From: Cyclobacterium salsum
GTDB taxonomy: Bacteria > Bacteroidota > Bacteroidia > Cytophagales > Cyclobacteriaceae
DNA: 64,000 nt
Assembly: GCF_010119245.1 (NCBI RefSeq)
Contig: NZ_WNKG01000006.1
Span: forward strand, 186,001 to 250,000
Direction of reading: 5' to 3'
A program made the position numbers and the translations under genes. Positions 8,514 to 17,580 of the stretch are shown piece by piece. Every line of letters starts with the position of its first letter. Within the stretch, counting starts at the first letter, position 1. The notes under the pieces were generated by a model. It had not been told where the DNA came from. It did no database searches and saw only the letters and a program-made list of their open reading frames with translations.

Positions 8514-9221
8514 ATGGAAAATGTTTTAGTAGAGCGAAAATTTCGCCAATCCCTGAGAAAGGGAAATTTTGTAAAACAGCAGCAGCAGGCTAAAATCAGG
8601 GTACTTTATGGGCAAAACGACAGCTTCCATAAACGGCTAATGAAAAGAAGCTTTGATTTATTGCTGGCATTGTTCACCACTGTTTTTGTGCTTTCCTGGT
8701 TATTTCCCATTATCGGAATATTGATCAAAGTAGACTCCAAAGGTCCTGTTTTCTTCAAACAGCTCCGACATGGAAGGGGGAATAAGGTTTTTAATTGTTA
8801 CAAATTCAGAACAATGGTAAAAAACAAGGAAGCCGATACCCGGCAGGCAACACAAAATGATTCGAGAATTACACGGGTGGGTAGGTTTTTGCGTAAATCA
8901 AGTTTGGATGAATTGCCTCAAATCATCAATGTACTTTTAGGAGACATGTCCATTGTAGGGCCCAGGCCTCATGCTGTTCCCATGAACCTGGAATTTGCCA
9001 AAGAGATCGGAGGATTCATGCAGCGGCACCGGGTAAAGCCGGGTATTACAGGGCTGGCTCAGTGCAAAGGCTTTCGGGGAGAAATTTTAAATTTCCAGGA
9101 ATTGTATTCCCGCTATCGGTTAGATAGTTTTTATGTCAAAAAATGGTGTTTACTATTTGATATACGAATTGTGATCCATACCGCTTTTTCACTAATGTCA
9201 AAAAATGAAAAAGCATATTAG
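8514..9221 (+). CDS. Undecaprenyl-phosphate sugar transferase (short WcaJ/PssY type), copy 2
   Basis: 235 residues from the ATG at 8514; a TTG nine bases upstream is in frame but less likely. It has the same plan as the preceding gene: one membrane segment with LSWLFPIIGILIKVDS, then GPVFFKQLRHGRGNKVFNCYKFRTM, GRFLRKSSLDELPQIINVLLG, SIVGPRPHAVPMN and VKPGITGLAQCKGFRGE. The two differ most in the first 40 residues. Both look intact, so the cell may have two priming enzymes, with different sugars or at different times. Confidence 0.92.
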   Translation: MENVLVERKFRQSLRKGNFVKQQQQAKIRVLYGQNDSFHKRLMKRSFDLLLALFTTVFVLSWLFPIIGILIKVDSKGPVFFKQLRHGRGNKVFNCYKFRTMVKNKEADTRQATQNDSRITRVGRFLRKSSLDELPQIINVLLGDMSIVGPRPHAVPMNLEFAKEIGGFMQRHRVKPGITGLAQCKGFRGEILNFQELYSRYRLDSFYVKKWCLLFDIRIVIHTAFSLMSKNEKAY

Positions 9222-9668
9222 TCGGCAATCTAATTCATTGAATTAAAAAACAGCAAAAAAATATATAACAGTGTCTTTTAAATATACTTACTGGTCGAAT
9301 ACTTATTACTTACCCTAGCCGATTCCTTGGCTGGAAGGCTGCTCCTGGTTTGGTTTGTGTCGTTTTTGATTTGGCGATTCCTCGAGAGGTATTAAACCGG
9401 GTGTTCGTTTCGTTTGATAGTAGGGGAGGGTAGCCCGCAGTGCTGGTTCTAAGGAAAACGGAGTAAGAAATAGTACAATCCGCAAAGCTATCGAATTAAA
9501 TTAAGCCGGTAGAATAGAAAAAATTCCTGCACAGTTCTTATTCTTCTGATAATTAAGTAATTTGCGAGGTCTTTATTAGTAATATGTTTTAGAAGATTAT
9601 TGTTTCACTTTTTCACCGATAACAACTAAGTCGGTGAGTAGAAATCGACGTAACAGTCTTAAGATTTT
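9222..9668. other. Long leader region before the Wza gene
   Basis: 447 bases without a gene. Visible elements are TACCCTA at 9311-9317; a nested pair of complementary arms at 9443-9512 that could form a structured RNA; a weak promoter at 9562-9590; and a six-pair hairpin (CACCGA 9614-9619 with TCGGTG 9631-9636) in the presumed leader of the export gene. Confidence 0.4.
9562..9590 (+). promoter_or_regulatory. Possible promoter of the Wza/Wzc genes
   Basis: TTG at 9562-9564, 18 bases, then TATGTTTT at 9583-9590, which is the consensus TAnnTTTG with its last base changed. It would give a leader of about 70 bases containing the CACCGA/TCGGTG hairpin. Confidence 0.35.
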
Positions 9669-10466
9669 ATGAGAAAAAGTACATTAGTAAACAGCTTGGT
9701 TTTTATTTTCTTTCTATCTGGTATTTTTGGTTGTGCCAAGAGGAATCTGGTCTATTTTAGCGATATCGAATCGGGGTCTGATTTTTCTACGGAGATTGTA
9801 GACTTCCCAGAGCCAAAGATTCAGAAAGGTGATTTGCTAAAAATCACCGTCAGTAGTTTGAATGCAGAGTCAAACCTGTTGTTTAATGCAGGTGTGATGT
9901 CCTCTTCCGATGATGGCAGAATGATGAATGCTGCAGTTCCTATCAACGAAGGGTACCTGGTGGATAAAAACGGGCAGGTAAATTTTCCGGTTCTCGGCAT
10001 GGTGGGACTGGAAGGTCTCAGCAAAGAAGAGGCGATTGAGAAAATGGCACAGCGTTTGGAAGAGTACGTCAAAGATCCTATCGTAAACGTTCAATATCTG
10101 AATTTTAAGATCACCGTTATCGGAGAAGTTGCCAATCCAAACACCTTTACCCTGGAAACAGACCGAATTACCATATTGGAAGCCTTAGGATTGGCCGGGG
10201 ACATGACTGAATATGGGAAAAGAGAGAATGTACTGGTTATCAGAGATGAAGATGGTGTGAGAAAGGCTGTAAGACTTAATCTAAATAATCGGGAGATATT
10301 AAACTCGCCGTACTTCATGTTGCATCAAAATGATGTAGTTTACGTTGAACCAGATAAGATCAAGGCAGTGCAGGCAAGTACCAATCAGCGGTCGTTTGCC
10401 ATCCTTGGTTTATTGGTATCCGTTGGAGTCTCGTTGCTGTTTAACCTACGCTTCTACCTAGAATAA
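9669..10466 (+). CDS. Polysaccharide export lipoprotein (Wza-like)
   Basis: 265 residues. The signal peptide ends with IFGC, giving a lipidated Cys22. A polysaccharide export (Poly_export) domain spans roughly 50-135, and one SLBB domain follows (about 145-220, starting FKITVIGEVANPNTF). A hydrophobic segment near the end (about 241-262) matches the single C-terminal outer-membrane helix of Wza-type proteins. It would form the outer-membrane channel for the finished polymer. Bacteroidota versions are shorter than E. coli Wza, as here. The co-polymerase gene follows after 12 bases. Confidence 0.93.
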   Translation: MRKSTLVNSLVFIFFLSGIFGCAKRNLVYFSDIESGSDFSTEIVDFPEPKIQKGDLLKITVSSLNAESNLLFNAGVMSSSDDGRMMNAAVPINEGYLVDKNGQVNFPVLGMVGLEGLSKEEAIEKMAQRLEEYVKDPIVNVQYLNFKITVIGEVANPNTFTLETDRITILEALGLAGDMTEYGKRENVLVIRDEDGVRKAVRLNLNNREILNSPYFMLHQNDVVYVEPDKIKAVQASTNQRSFAILGLLVSVGVSLLFNLRFYLE

Positions 10467-10478
10467 GATAATAGAATT

Positions 10479-12848
10479 ATGAAAATGTCGGATATGTTGA
10501 TGGATGATTTTCAGCCCAAGGAGGTGGAAAATACAGATTATAAGTACCTGATCATGAAGTACCTTAAATTTTGGTATTTGTATCTGATCGGGCTGGTATG
10601 TTGTATCGGGTTGGCCTATGCCTATTTTCAATACGCGACACCGGAATATCCTGTAGGTGCAACCATATTGATTAATAGTAGTAAAGGATCTGATTTTTCT
10701 CAAAATGCGGTGTATTCTGAATTGGAAACCTACCAATCGGTAAAAACGGTGGAGAACGAGGCAGAAGTGCTCAAATCGGTAAGCTTAATGGTTGAAGCTA
10801 TTCGTGATCTTGACCTCAATGTTTCTTATTATGTGAAGGACAATTTTTTCAGGGATAAGGAAATTTTTGGTGCGCAGGTGCCCATACAGGTAGAATTGGA
10901 CCGGTATGATTCGACCGCTTTTTTTGATAAAGATTTGCTTACCAAATTTAAGGTTCACGTGCTGGATTCGGTTAATTTCCGGCTGGAAAATGAAGAGGAA
11001 AAAACTTCCAATCACCAGTTTGGAGAGCAATTAGCTTTCCCATTTGGTGAGTTGAGCATTGAGCGTATTCAGGAGATGGAATACCCCAGCACCATCATCA
11101 TCAATTTTAATAATCCTTACGCAATTCCGGGCAGGTATAGTGGAAAACTGGACGTCATGATCGTAAATAAGCTGGCCAGTGTGTTGCGATTAAGTTTTAC
11201 CGATCCGGTACCTCAAAAAGGGATGCTGGTTATGAACAACTTGATCAAAGCATATAACCGGGAGGCCATGCTGAATAAAAACCAAACGGCTCGAAACACC
11301 ATAGACTTCATCAATGAACAATTGGATTCGGTTACTAATGAATTGCGAGAGATCGAGGCGATGGAAGAAGAGTACAAGAAGGAAAACAAAATCACCGAAT
11401 TGAGTTCGGATGCCCTTCAATACGCCGAAACATTTAATCAAGGTAAGGAGCAATTGGCAGATTATTCCATTCAACTGGACGTGCTAACCTCTATCGAAAA
11501 TCTGATGAGCCAGGAGGATAATTACCAGGCGGTGCCTAGTTCTTTGAATATAGAAGATCAGACGTTGATGAACAACATTAATCAGTTTAATCAACTACAG
11601 CGGGACAGGGAACGAATGCTTAGGACCATTCAGCCCGGCAGCCCCTTGATTTTGGAAAAGAATCAGCAGCTAAGTTCCATGCGGAGAAACATCCTTGAAA
11701 ACATTAGAAATATAAAGTCGAGTGTAGAAATCGCTAGAGATAATTTGCTGGCTAGGACCACTGAAGTAGAAATCCAAAGTGGCAAGGTGCCAGAGATTGA
11801 ACGTAAATTACTAGAAATAAACCGACAGCAAGCGATTAAGCAGGACCATTACCAGTATTTGGTAAAAAAGCGGGAGGAGGCCTCCATGTCTTTGGCGGCA
11901 ACTACCGTAAGTAATTCCCGAATAATCGATCCCGCCATGGCGGGTAGTAAACCCACCAAACCCAATAAAATGTTAATTTTGGGCTTTGCTTTTTTTCTTG
12001 GGTTTGGCGGGCCTTTGGGCTTGGTTTTTATTTATTACCAATTAAACACCCAAATTAAAATTAAGAAAGACGTGACCTCCAAAACGAATATTTCGATTTT
12101 GGGGGAGGTATCCCACCACGATGAAAAAGTGCCGATTGCCATTTCAAAAGGAGTCAGGACACCGGTAGCGGAGCAGTTCCGCCTTATACGTACCAATCTT
12201 CAATTTGCGTTGCCAAATAAGGATAAAAAAGTAATCCTGGTGACATCTAGTTCCAGTGGTGAAGGCAAAACGTTCTTTTCACTTAACCTGGGCGTTAGCA
12301 TGAGTTTGGCGGATAAAAAGGTAGTGGTCCTTGAATTTGATTTACGAAAGCCGTTACTTTTGGAGTATCTGGGAATGACCAGTGATACCGGTATTTCGGA
12401 CTATTTGCAGAACGAATCGCTGACTGTTTCTGACCTGATTGTAAAAAGCGAAAAATTACCCGCAAACCTTGATCTTATTGGTTGCGGTACACTTCCAGAT
12501 GACCCCTCCGAACTGATGCTTTTGCCTAAAGTAGGTTACTTCATTGACAAGCTTCAGGAGATGTACGACGTGATTATCATCGACTCTGCTCCGGTAGGTC
12601 AGGTAGCCGACGCCTTTTCTTTGTCTAAATTTTCTGACATTACAACCTATATTATGCGGTATAACTATACCAAGTCAGATACGATCACTTTTATCAATGA
12701 AAATAAAAAGGAGAAAAAACTAAAAAACCCTGTCATTGTCCTCAACGATGCCAAAACTAAATTGAGCTATGGCTATGACTATTACCAAAAAGGGGATATA
12801 AAAAAGAAGAAACGTGCAGTATATAAAAAGATGGCCAAAAAGGTTTGA
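10479..12848 (+). CDS. Polysaccharide co-polymerase with BY-kinase domain (Wzc-like)
   Basis: 789 residues. There are two membrane helices (about 31-50 and 500-522) around a large periplasmic part with a Wzz-type domain and long coiled coils (about 280-460). The cytosolic tyrosine kinase domain has Walker A SSSGEGKT near 593, Walker A' VVLEFDLRKP near 616 and Walker B VIIIDSAPVG near 698. The tail has five tyrosines in the last 28 residues (LSYGYDYY and VYKKM), a small cluster for autophosphorylation. It would control chain length and export together with the Wza-like protein encoded 12 bases upstream. Confidence 0.94.
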   Translation: MKMSDMLMDDFQPKEVENTDYKYLIMKYLKFWYLYLIGLVCCIGLAYAYFQYATPEYPVGATILINSSKGSDFSQNAVYSELETYQSVKTVENEAEVLKSVSLMVEAIRDLDLNVSYYVKDNFFRDKEIFGAQVPIQVELDRYDSTAFFDKDLLTKFKVHVLDSVNFRLENEEEKTSNHQFGEQLAFPFGELSIERIQEMEYPSTIIINFNNPYAIPGRYSGKLDVMIVNKLASVLRLSFTDPVPQKGMLVMNNLIKAYNREAMLNKNQTARNTIDFINEQLDSVTNELREIEAMEEEYKKENKITELSSDALQYAETFNQGKEQLADYSIQLDVLTSIENLMSQEDNYQAVPSSLNIEDQTLMNNINQFNQLQRDRERMLRTIQPGSPLILEKNQQLSSMRRNILENIRNIKSSVEIARDNLLARTTEVEIQSGKVPEIERKLLEINRQQAIKQDHYQYLVKKREEASMSLAATTVSNSRIIDPAMAGSKPTKPNKMLILGFAFFLGFGGPLGLVFIYYQLNTQIKIKKDVTSKTNISILGEVSHHDEKVPIAISKGVRTPVAEQFRLIRTNLQFALPNKDKKVILVTSSSSGEGKTFFSLNLGVSMSLADKKVVVLEFDLRKPLLLEYLGMTSDTGISDYLQNESLTVSDLIVKSEKLPANLDLIGCGTLPDDPSELMLLPKVGYFIDKLQEMYDVIIIDSAPVGQVADAFSLSKFSDITTYIMRYNYTKSDTITFINENKKEKKLKNPVIVLNDAKTKLSYGYDYYQKGDIKKKKRAVYKKMAKKV

Positions 12849-12886
12849 TACCATTTTTAGTAGGGAGATAGGGTAATTTTTTTCAT

Positions 12887-14257
12887 ATGAGAAGTCAAAT
12901 TTCATCCCTTTATTTAACGGTCACCAAGGCGATTAATAAAGGGCATAAGCGAAGTGTAAAAGCTAAAAAGAACATACTTGCTTCCTTTGTAATAAAGGGA
13001 GGGAGTATAGCCATTAGTCTGATCTTGGTACCTTTGACGATAAATTACGTCAACCCAACCAGCTACGGGATTTGGCTTACCCTAAGTTCCATGGTGGCTT
13101 GGTTTGGTTTTTTCGACATCGGTTTTGGTCATGGGTTACGGAATAAATTTGCCGAAAGTATCGCTCAGGGCGAGTATGAACTGGCAAAAAAATACGTAAG
13201 TACTACCTATGCCATTTTAAGTATAATTATTGGCGCGGTATTGTTAATTTTTTTAGGCATTAATCCGTTCTTGAATTGGGCTTCTATTTTGAATACCTCT
13301 CCTGAGCTAGGGGACGAACTTCGATCCGTTTCTTTGATTGTATTCACTTTCTTTTGCCTTCAGTTTGTACTGAAATTAATTACCACTGTGCTTACCGCCA
13401 ACCAAGAGCCAGCCAAAGCCTCATTGTTTAATTTTCTAGGCAGTTTATTTTCTTTGATCGTAATATTTGTACTTACCAAAACAACAGAAGGAAACCTGAT
13501 TTATTTGGGAGCTGCATTAAGCTTTACGCCGGTTCTGGTATTAATCAGTTCAAGTGTTTGGTTTTATACCCATGAGTATAAAAAGTATGCCCCTTCTTTC
13601 AGCAAGATTGATTTTAGTCTGGCAAAGGATTTAATGTCTTTAGGAGCTAAATTTTTTGTCATTCAAATTGGAGCCCTGGTGCTATTCAGTACTAATAATG
13701 TGATCATTACCCAGCTTTTCGGACCGGAAGAAGTGACCCCGTTCAATATTGCATTTAAATTATTTGCGATCGTCACCATGGGTTTTGGGATCGTGGTGAC
13801 CCCCATGTGGAGTGCATTTACAGATGCCTATGTGAGGGAAGAATACGATTGGATAAAAAACACCCTTGCCAAAATGAGGAAAATCTGGTTTTTAGCTATT
13901 TTGGCATCGATAGGCATTTTATTTGCTTCCCCATTTTTGTATGATATTTGGGTAGGAGATTCTGTGGAGGTTCCCTTTGCTTTATCGGCTGCTATGTGTC
14001 TTTACGTAGTTGTAGCCATCTGGCAAACCATGCACGTGTTTTTCCTAAATGGGATTGGCAAGATTAAACTACAACTATATATGGTGACTGCAACTGCCCT
14101 GCTGAATATACCATTGGCGATCCTTTTGGGTAAGTGGTTTGGCCTGGTAGGTATCACCATGACCAGCACCCTGATTTTCGGAGTGATGGGAGTTGTTTTT
14201 TCGATACAAACTCACAAACTACTAAACAAAACGGCAAAAAATATTTGGAACGAATGA
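12887..14257 (+). CDS. Polysaccharide flippase (Wzx-like, MOP superfamily)
   Basis: 456 residues with about 12 hydrophobic segments. The N-terminal pattern SFVIKGGSIAISLILVPLTI, then YGIWLTLSSMVAWFGFFDIG, is typical of the oligosaccharidyl-lipid flippase family. It would move undecaprenyl-linked repeat units to the periplasmic face of the inner membrane. The stop overlaps the next start (ATGA, 14254-14257), so the two genes are translationally coupled. Confidence 0.92.
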   Translation: MRSQISSLYLTVTKAINKGHKRSVKAKKNILASFVIKGGSIAISLILVPLTINYVNPTSYGIWLTLSSMVAWFGFFDIGFGHGLRNKFAESIAQGEYELAKKYVSTTYAILSIIIGAVLLIFLGINPFLNWASILNTSPELGDELRSVSLIVFTFFCLQFVLKLITTVLTANQEPAKASLFNFLGSLFSLIVIFVLTKTTEGNLIYLGAALSFTPVLVLISSSVWFYTHEYKKYAPSFSKIDFSLAKDLMSLGAKFFVIQIGALVLFSTNNVIITQLFGPEEVTPFNIAFKLFAIVTMGFGIVVTPMWSAFTDAYVREEYDWIKNTLAKMRKIWFLAILASIGILFASPFLYDIWVGDSVEVPFALSAAMCLYVVVAIWQTMHVFFLNGIGKIKLQLYMVTATALLNIPLAILLGKWFGLVGITMTSTLIFGVMGVVFSIQTHKLLNKTAKNIWNE

Positions 14258-14928
14258 ACATTTTCAAGCCCATAGTGAATTTTTTTTCAAATTTCTTTTT
14301 CTTGGTTAAGACAGCTGCCAAAAATGAAAAAGTGCATTGGGAAATATTGGGGAGTAACCTCATTAATTGTAAAATAGATCCTCAGGCAAGGGTCTACAAA
14401 TACCACCTGCTTAGTAATACCGTTATTGGTAAAGGGACCTATGTATCACTAAATGCTCGAATTTACAATACCACCATCGGCAAATTTTGCTCGATTGGGC
14501 CCAATTTGGTGTCAGGATGGGGACTTCATCCCATTAACGGGATCTCTACTTCGCCAGCATTTTATTCGGTCAATGGGCAGGCGGGGTTTACCTATTCCAA
14601 AGAAACCAAAGTCCAGGAAATCATTCCAGTGACCATCGGGAATGATGTGTTTATTGGAGCGAACGTAACCATTCTGGATGGGGTGACAATAGGCGATGGC
14701 GCTGTGATTGGTGCTGGAGCGGTAGTCAGTAAGGATATCCCGCCTTACGCGGTGGCGGTTGGTTGCCCGATAAAAATCATGAAATATCGCTTTGATGAGC
14801 AGACGATACAAGGTTTGCTCAAATCCAGGTGGTGGGATGGGGACGAAAAGACTTTAAAGAAAGTAGAGGAATTGTTTTTTGATGTAGAAAAATTCATTAA
14901 AATAGCTCCTAAACTAGCTGATAAATAA
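14254..14928 (+). CDS. Hexapeptide-repeat O-acetyltransferase (CatB/Vat-like)
   Basis: 224 residues from the ATG at 14254. The frame is open 120 bases further upstream, but that part lies inside the flippase gene and does not look like protein. The sequence shows left-handed beta-helix hexapeptides (about 55-190), such as VIGKGTYVSLNARIYN, TIGNDVFIGANVTI and TIGDGAVIGAGAVV. It ends like xenobiotic/sugar acetyltransferases (IPPYAVAVGCPIKIMKYRF). It would add acetyl groups from acetyl-CoA to a sugar of the repeat unit in the cytosol. Confidence 0.9.
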   Translation: MNIFKPIVNFFSNFFFLVKTAAKNEKVHWEILGSNLINCKIDPQARVYKYHLLSNTVIGKGTYVSLNARIYNTTIGKFCSIGPNLVSGWGLHPINGISTSPAFYSVNGQAGFTYSKETKVQEIIPVTIGNDVFIGANVTILDGVTIGDGAVIGAGAVVSKDIPPYAVAVGCPIKIMKYRFDEQTIQGLLKSRWWDGDEKTLKKVEELFFDVEKFIKIAPKLADK

Positions 14929-14937
14929 GAGAATAGC

Positions 14938-16191
14938 GTGGATTCATCCGGTCAAATAGTGATGTATAGGAAGTTTACGGCGGACCTGGACAAGAAAATG
15001 CTCATTTTCTGGACCAGCGTGGCCGTTTACGGTATTGGGTCTGCCTTTACAGCCACCCATGCCACCGGTATGATTAAGGTGATCCAGCTTATCCAGGCGA
15101 TGGCCATTTTTGGAATCATCTATTCTGCTGGCAGCACCGTGCAGTTTGCTGTAAAAAACTACTTTTTAAGAATCACCTTGGTGATTTATCTGATGTATTC
15201 CATTTTTATATTATTGCATGGATACGAATACACCTACGAATTCACCAAACGGTTGTTTTTTTCCAGTTTCATCAAGTATTTCTTTCCACTATTACTGTTA
15301 ATACCTAAGAATTTAAAGTTTTACTCTCGGATTTTTGATATCATCGTAGTCTATGGGATAGCATTCCTTTTGTTAAACCTTATGTTTATGGATCTGGTGA
15401 TAGCCCATTACGAAGAAAATGTGGCTCAAAAATTCACCTTCGAAGGATTCTACAAGGATCTGGGCGTTCCGTTATCATTTCTACTCTTCACCTATATTTA
15501 CCATAGTAAATACAGAAATATGATAGCCTTTGTGGTCCTATTGGCAATTATCGGAATTGCTACCTATAAGGCAAGGAGGGCCATCATGGCTTTATCTGTT
15601 ACCCATATGTTAATTTTTATGGTTATTTTTTACTTTAAATCCAACTATAAACTGGTCATGAGTGGTGTATTAGTCCTCTTTATTGGCGTTTTGGCAGTTT
15701 ACGGACCTAAATTCTACCAGGAAAATAAATATACCTATTTTGGCGAATTAAACGAGAGGGGCCTGGAAGACACCCGCACAGGAGTGGAAGTGGCCATGGC
15801 CAGGGATTTTGAAGCGGTGGATTGGGTAATAGGAAGGGGAATTAATGGTCGGTATTGGTGTCCTAATATTGACATGAATGATACTTCCGGTTACCGTTAC
15901 ATGATTGAAACCGATTATTTGAATATTATCTTAAAAGGAGGCGTTATTTACCTGGGTCTCATATTGCTGATGGCCATTCCTGCAGCATTTAAGGCTTTTT
16001 TCTTTTCCAATAATTTATTATCAAAGGTGGCGGGGATATGGATAGTTCTGTGGATTTTATCTTTGTATCCGTTAAATGTTTTTAATACGGATTTGAATCA
16101 CATGCTTTTTTGGGTCTGTGTGGGCATTGGGTATTCCAGGGACATGAGAAAAATGTCGGATGAAAATATTAAAGAAGCCATGTCCACATAG
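14938..16191 (+). CDS. O-antigen polymerase/ligase-like membrane protein (Wzy candidate)
   Basis: 417 residues with about ten hydrophobic segments and one larger loop between the last ones (about 265-325: EDTRTGVEVAMARDFEAVDW and following). This plan fits Wzy polymerases and O-antigen ligases, which are poorly conserved in sequence. In this cluster, which already has Wzx, Wza and Wzc, it is the best candidate for the periplasmic polymerase. The longest frame starts at a GTG (14938); an ATG at 14962 is an alternative start. Confidence 0.8.
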   Translation: MDSSGQIVMYRKFTADLDKKMLIFWTSVAVYGIGSAFTATHATGMIKVIQLIQAMAIFGIIYSAGSTVQFAVKNYFLRITLVIYLMYSIFILLHGYEYTYEFTKRLFFSSFIKYFFPLLLLIPKNLKFYSRIFDIIVVYGIAFLLLNLMFMDLVIAHYEENVAQKFTFEGFYKDLGVPLSFLLFTYIYHSKYRNMIAFVVLLAIIGIATYKARRAIMALSVTHMLIFMVIFYFKSNYKLVMSGVLVLFIGVLAVYGPKFYQENKYTYFGELNERGLEDTRTGVEVAMARDFEAVDWVIGRGINGRYWCPNIDMNDTSGYRYMIETDYLNIILKGGVIYLGLILLMAIPAAFKAFFFSNNLLSKVAGIWIVLWILSLYPLNVFNTDLNHMLFWVCVGIGYSRDMRKMSDENIKEAMST

Positions 16192-16240
16192 CCTTTTCAG
16201 TTGTTTATGAAGTATATTTTTATTTATTAATGGCTTACAG

Positions 16241-17578
16241 ATGAAGGATTTTCCTAAAGTTTTAATATTAAACCAACCTTTTAACTCTATTTCGGGAGGA
16301 GGGATCACGCTGTCCAATTTATTCAAAGGCTGGCCAAAGGATAAACTGGCAGTATCTTGTTTGGGAAACTTAATTACCGAACAAACCCAACTCGATGCCT
16401 GCGATCACTATTATCAGTTGGGGCATAAAGAGCACATCTGGCGATTTCCTCTGAGCCTGTTAAAACGCAAATACCCTTCCGGAAAGGTGAGAATCAGCAA
16501 ACAGGAAAAGAAGGTAAAGCCGATAAAGAAGTCTGCCCTCCGCGAAAAGTTGTTAAAAGGATATATCAATCCCTTTCTAAAATGGTTAGGGGTATTGAAC
16601 TGGGCATCTACATTACAACTTTCTCCTGAACTCCGGATATGGTTGGATGAATTCAATCCGGATGTAATTTATGCCCAGGCCCAGCGTAGGGAGGCAGTTA
16701 TTTTTTGCAGGCTTGTCCAGGAATACCTAAAGAAACCAATGGTTTTTCATATGATGGATGATTGGTTAGAGGTATTACCTGGTGAAGGGATACTAGGAAA
16801 TTATTGGCATCAGAAAATCGGGGGCGAATTCAAGGAAATGCTAGCGCGATGTGCCCGCCATTTTAGCATAAGCGAGCCAATGGCCAGAGCCTATCAGGAA
16901 AGGTATGGGTTTAAATTTTCTACTTTCCACAATCCCATTGAGTTGTCTTTTTGGAATAAAAGCCAGCGAAAAGCCTATGATTTTGGAGATAAAATACAAA
17001 TTTTATACGCGGGGCGCATGGGCTTGGGGATACAAAGTTCCCTGGAAACCATGGCTAAATGCCTGGATGATCTGAATAAATCAGGAGAAAAACCGTTGGA
17101 ACTAGTCTTGCAGGTAGGAAAAAAGCCATCTTGGGCGGATGCGTATTCTTGCATTCACCATAGGGGATTTGTTCCCTATGAAGAACTTCCTGACCGGTTT
17201 TCCGGCGCAGACTTATTGTTTTTACCCTATGATTTCACGCCTTCTGCTACGGCATTTATAAAATATTCCATGCCTACCAAGGCTTCAGAATACATGATTT
17301 CCGGAACGCCAATTCTTATATTTGCACCGGAAGATACCGCACTGGTAACGTATGCACAAGATTACAGATGGGCCAAAGTGGTAACGAAAAATGAAGTGGG
17401 GGTATTAAAGGCAGCATTGATGGAATTGATTGATTCGCAGGAAACCAGGAGAAAGGTGGCCACCAAAGCGATTGAAATTGCCGAGCAAAGACACGATGCC
17501 CTAAAGGTAAGAGAGGCGTTTAGAAATGAACTTTCAGCATTGGCTACTAATAAGGCCATATCCCTAAATCCATCCTAA
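16241..17578 (+). CDS. Glycosyltransferase, GT4-like
   Basis: 445 residues, GT-B type. The N-terminus VLILNQPFNSISGGGITLSNLFKGW resembles the glycine-rich acceptor-side loop of GT4 enzymes. The C-terminal half has ILYAGRMGLGI, the PYEELPDRFSGADLLFLPYDF segment and a KASEYMISGTPILIFAPED nucleotide-sugar-binding region. It would transfer one sugar of the repeat unit at the cytosolic membrane face. Donor and acceptor are unknown. The next gene starts two bases after its stop. Confidence 0.87.
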   Translation: MKDFPKVLILNQPFNSISGGGITLSNLFKGWPKDKLAVSCLGNLITEQTQLDACDHYYQLGHKEHIWRFPLSLLKRKYPSGKVRISKQEKKVKPIKKSALREKLLKGYINPFLKWLGVLNWASTLQLSPELRIWLDEFNPDVIYAQAQRREAVIFCRLVQEYLKKPMVFHMMDDWLEVLPGEGILGNYWHQKIGGEFKEMLARCARHFSISEPMARAYQERYGFKFSTFHNPIELSFWNKSQRKAYDFGDKIQILYAGRMGLGIQSSLETMAKCLDDLNKSGEKPLELVLQVGKKPSWADAYSCIHHRGFVPYEELPDRFSGADLLFLPYDFTPSATAFIKYSMPTKASEYMISGTPILIFAPEDTALVTYAQDYRWAKVVTKNEVGVLKAALMELIDSQETRRKVATKAIEIAEQRHDALKVREAFRNELSALATNKAISLNPS

Positions 17579-17580
17579 AC

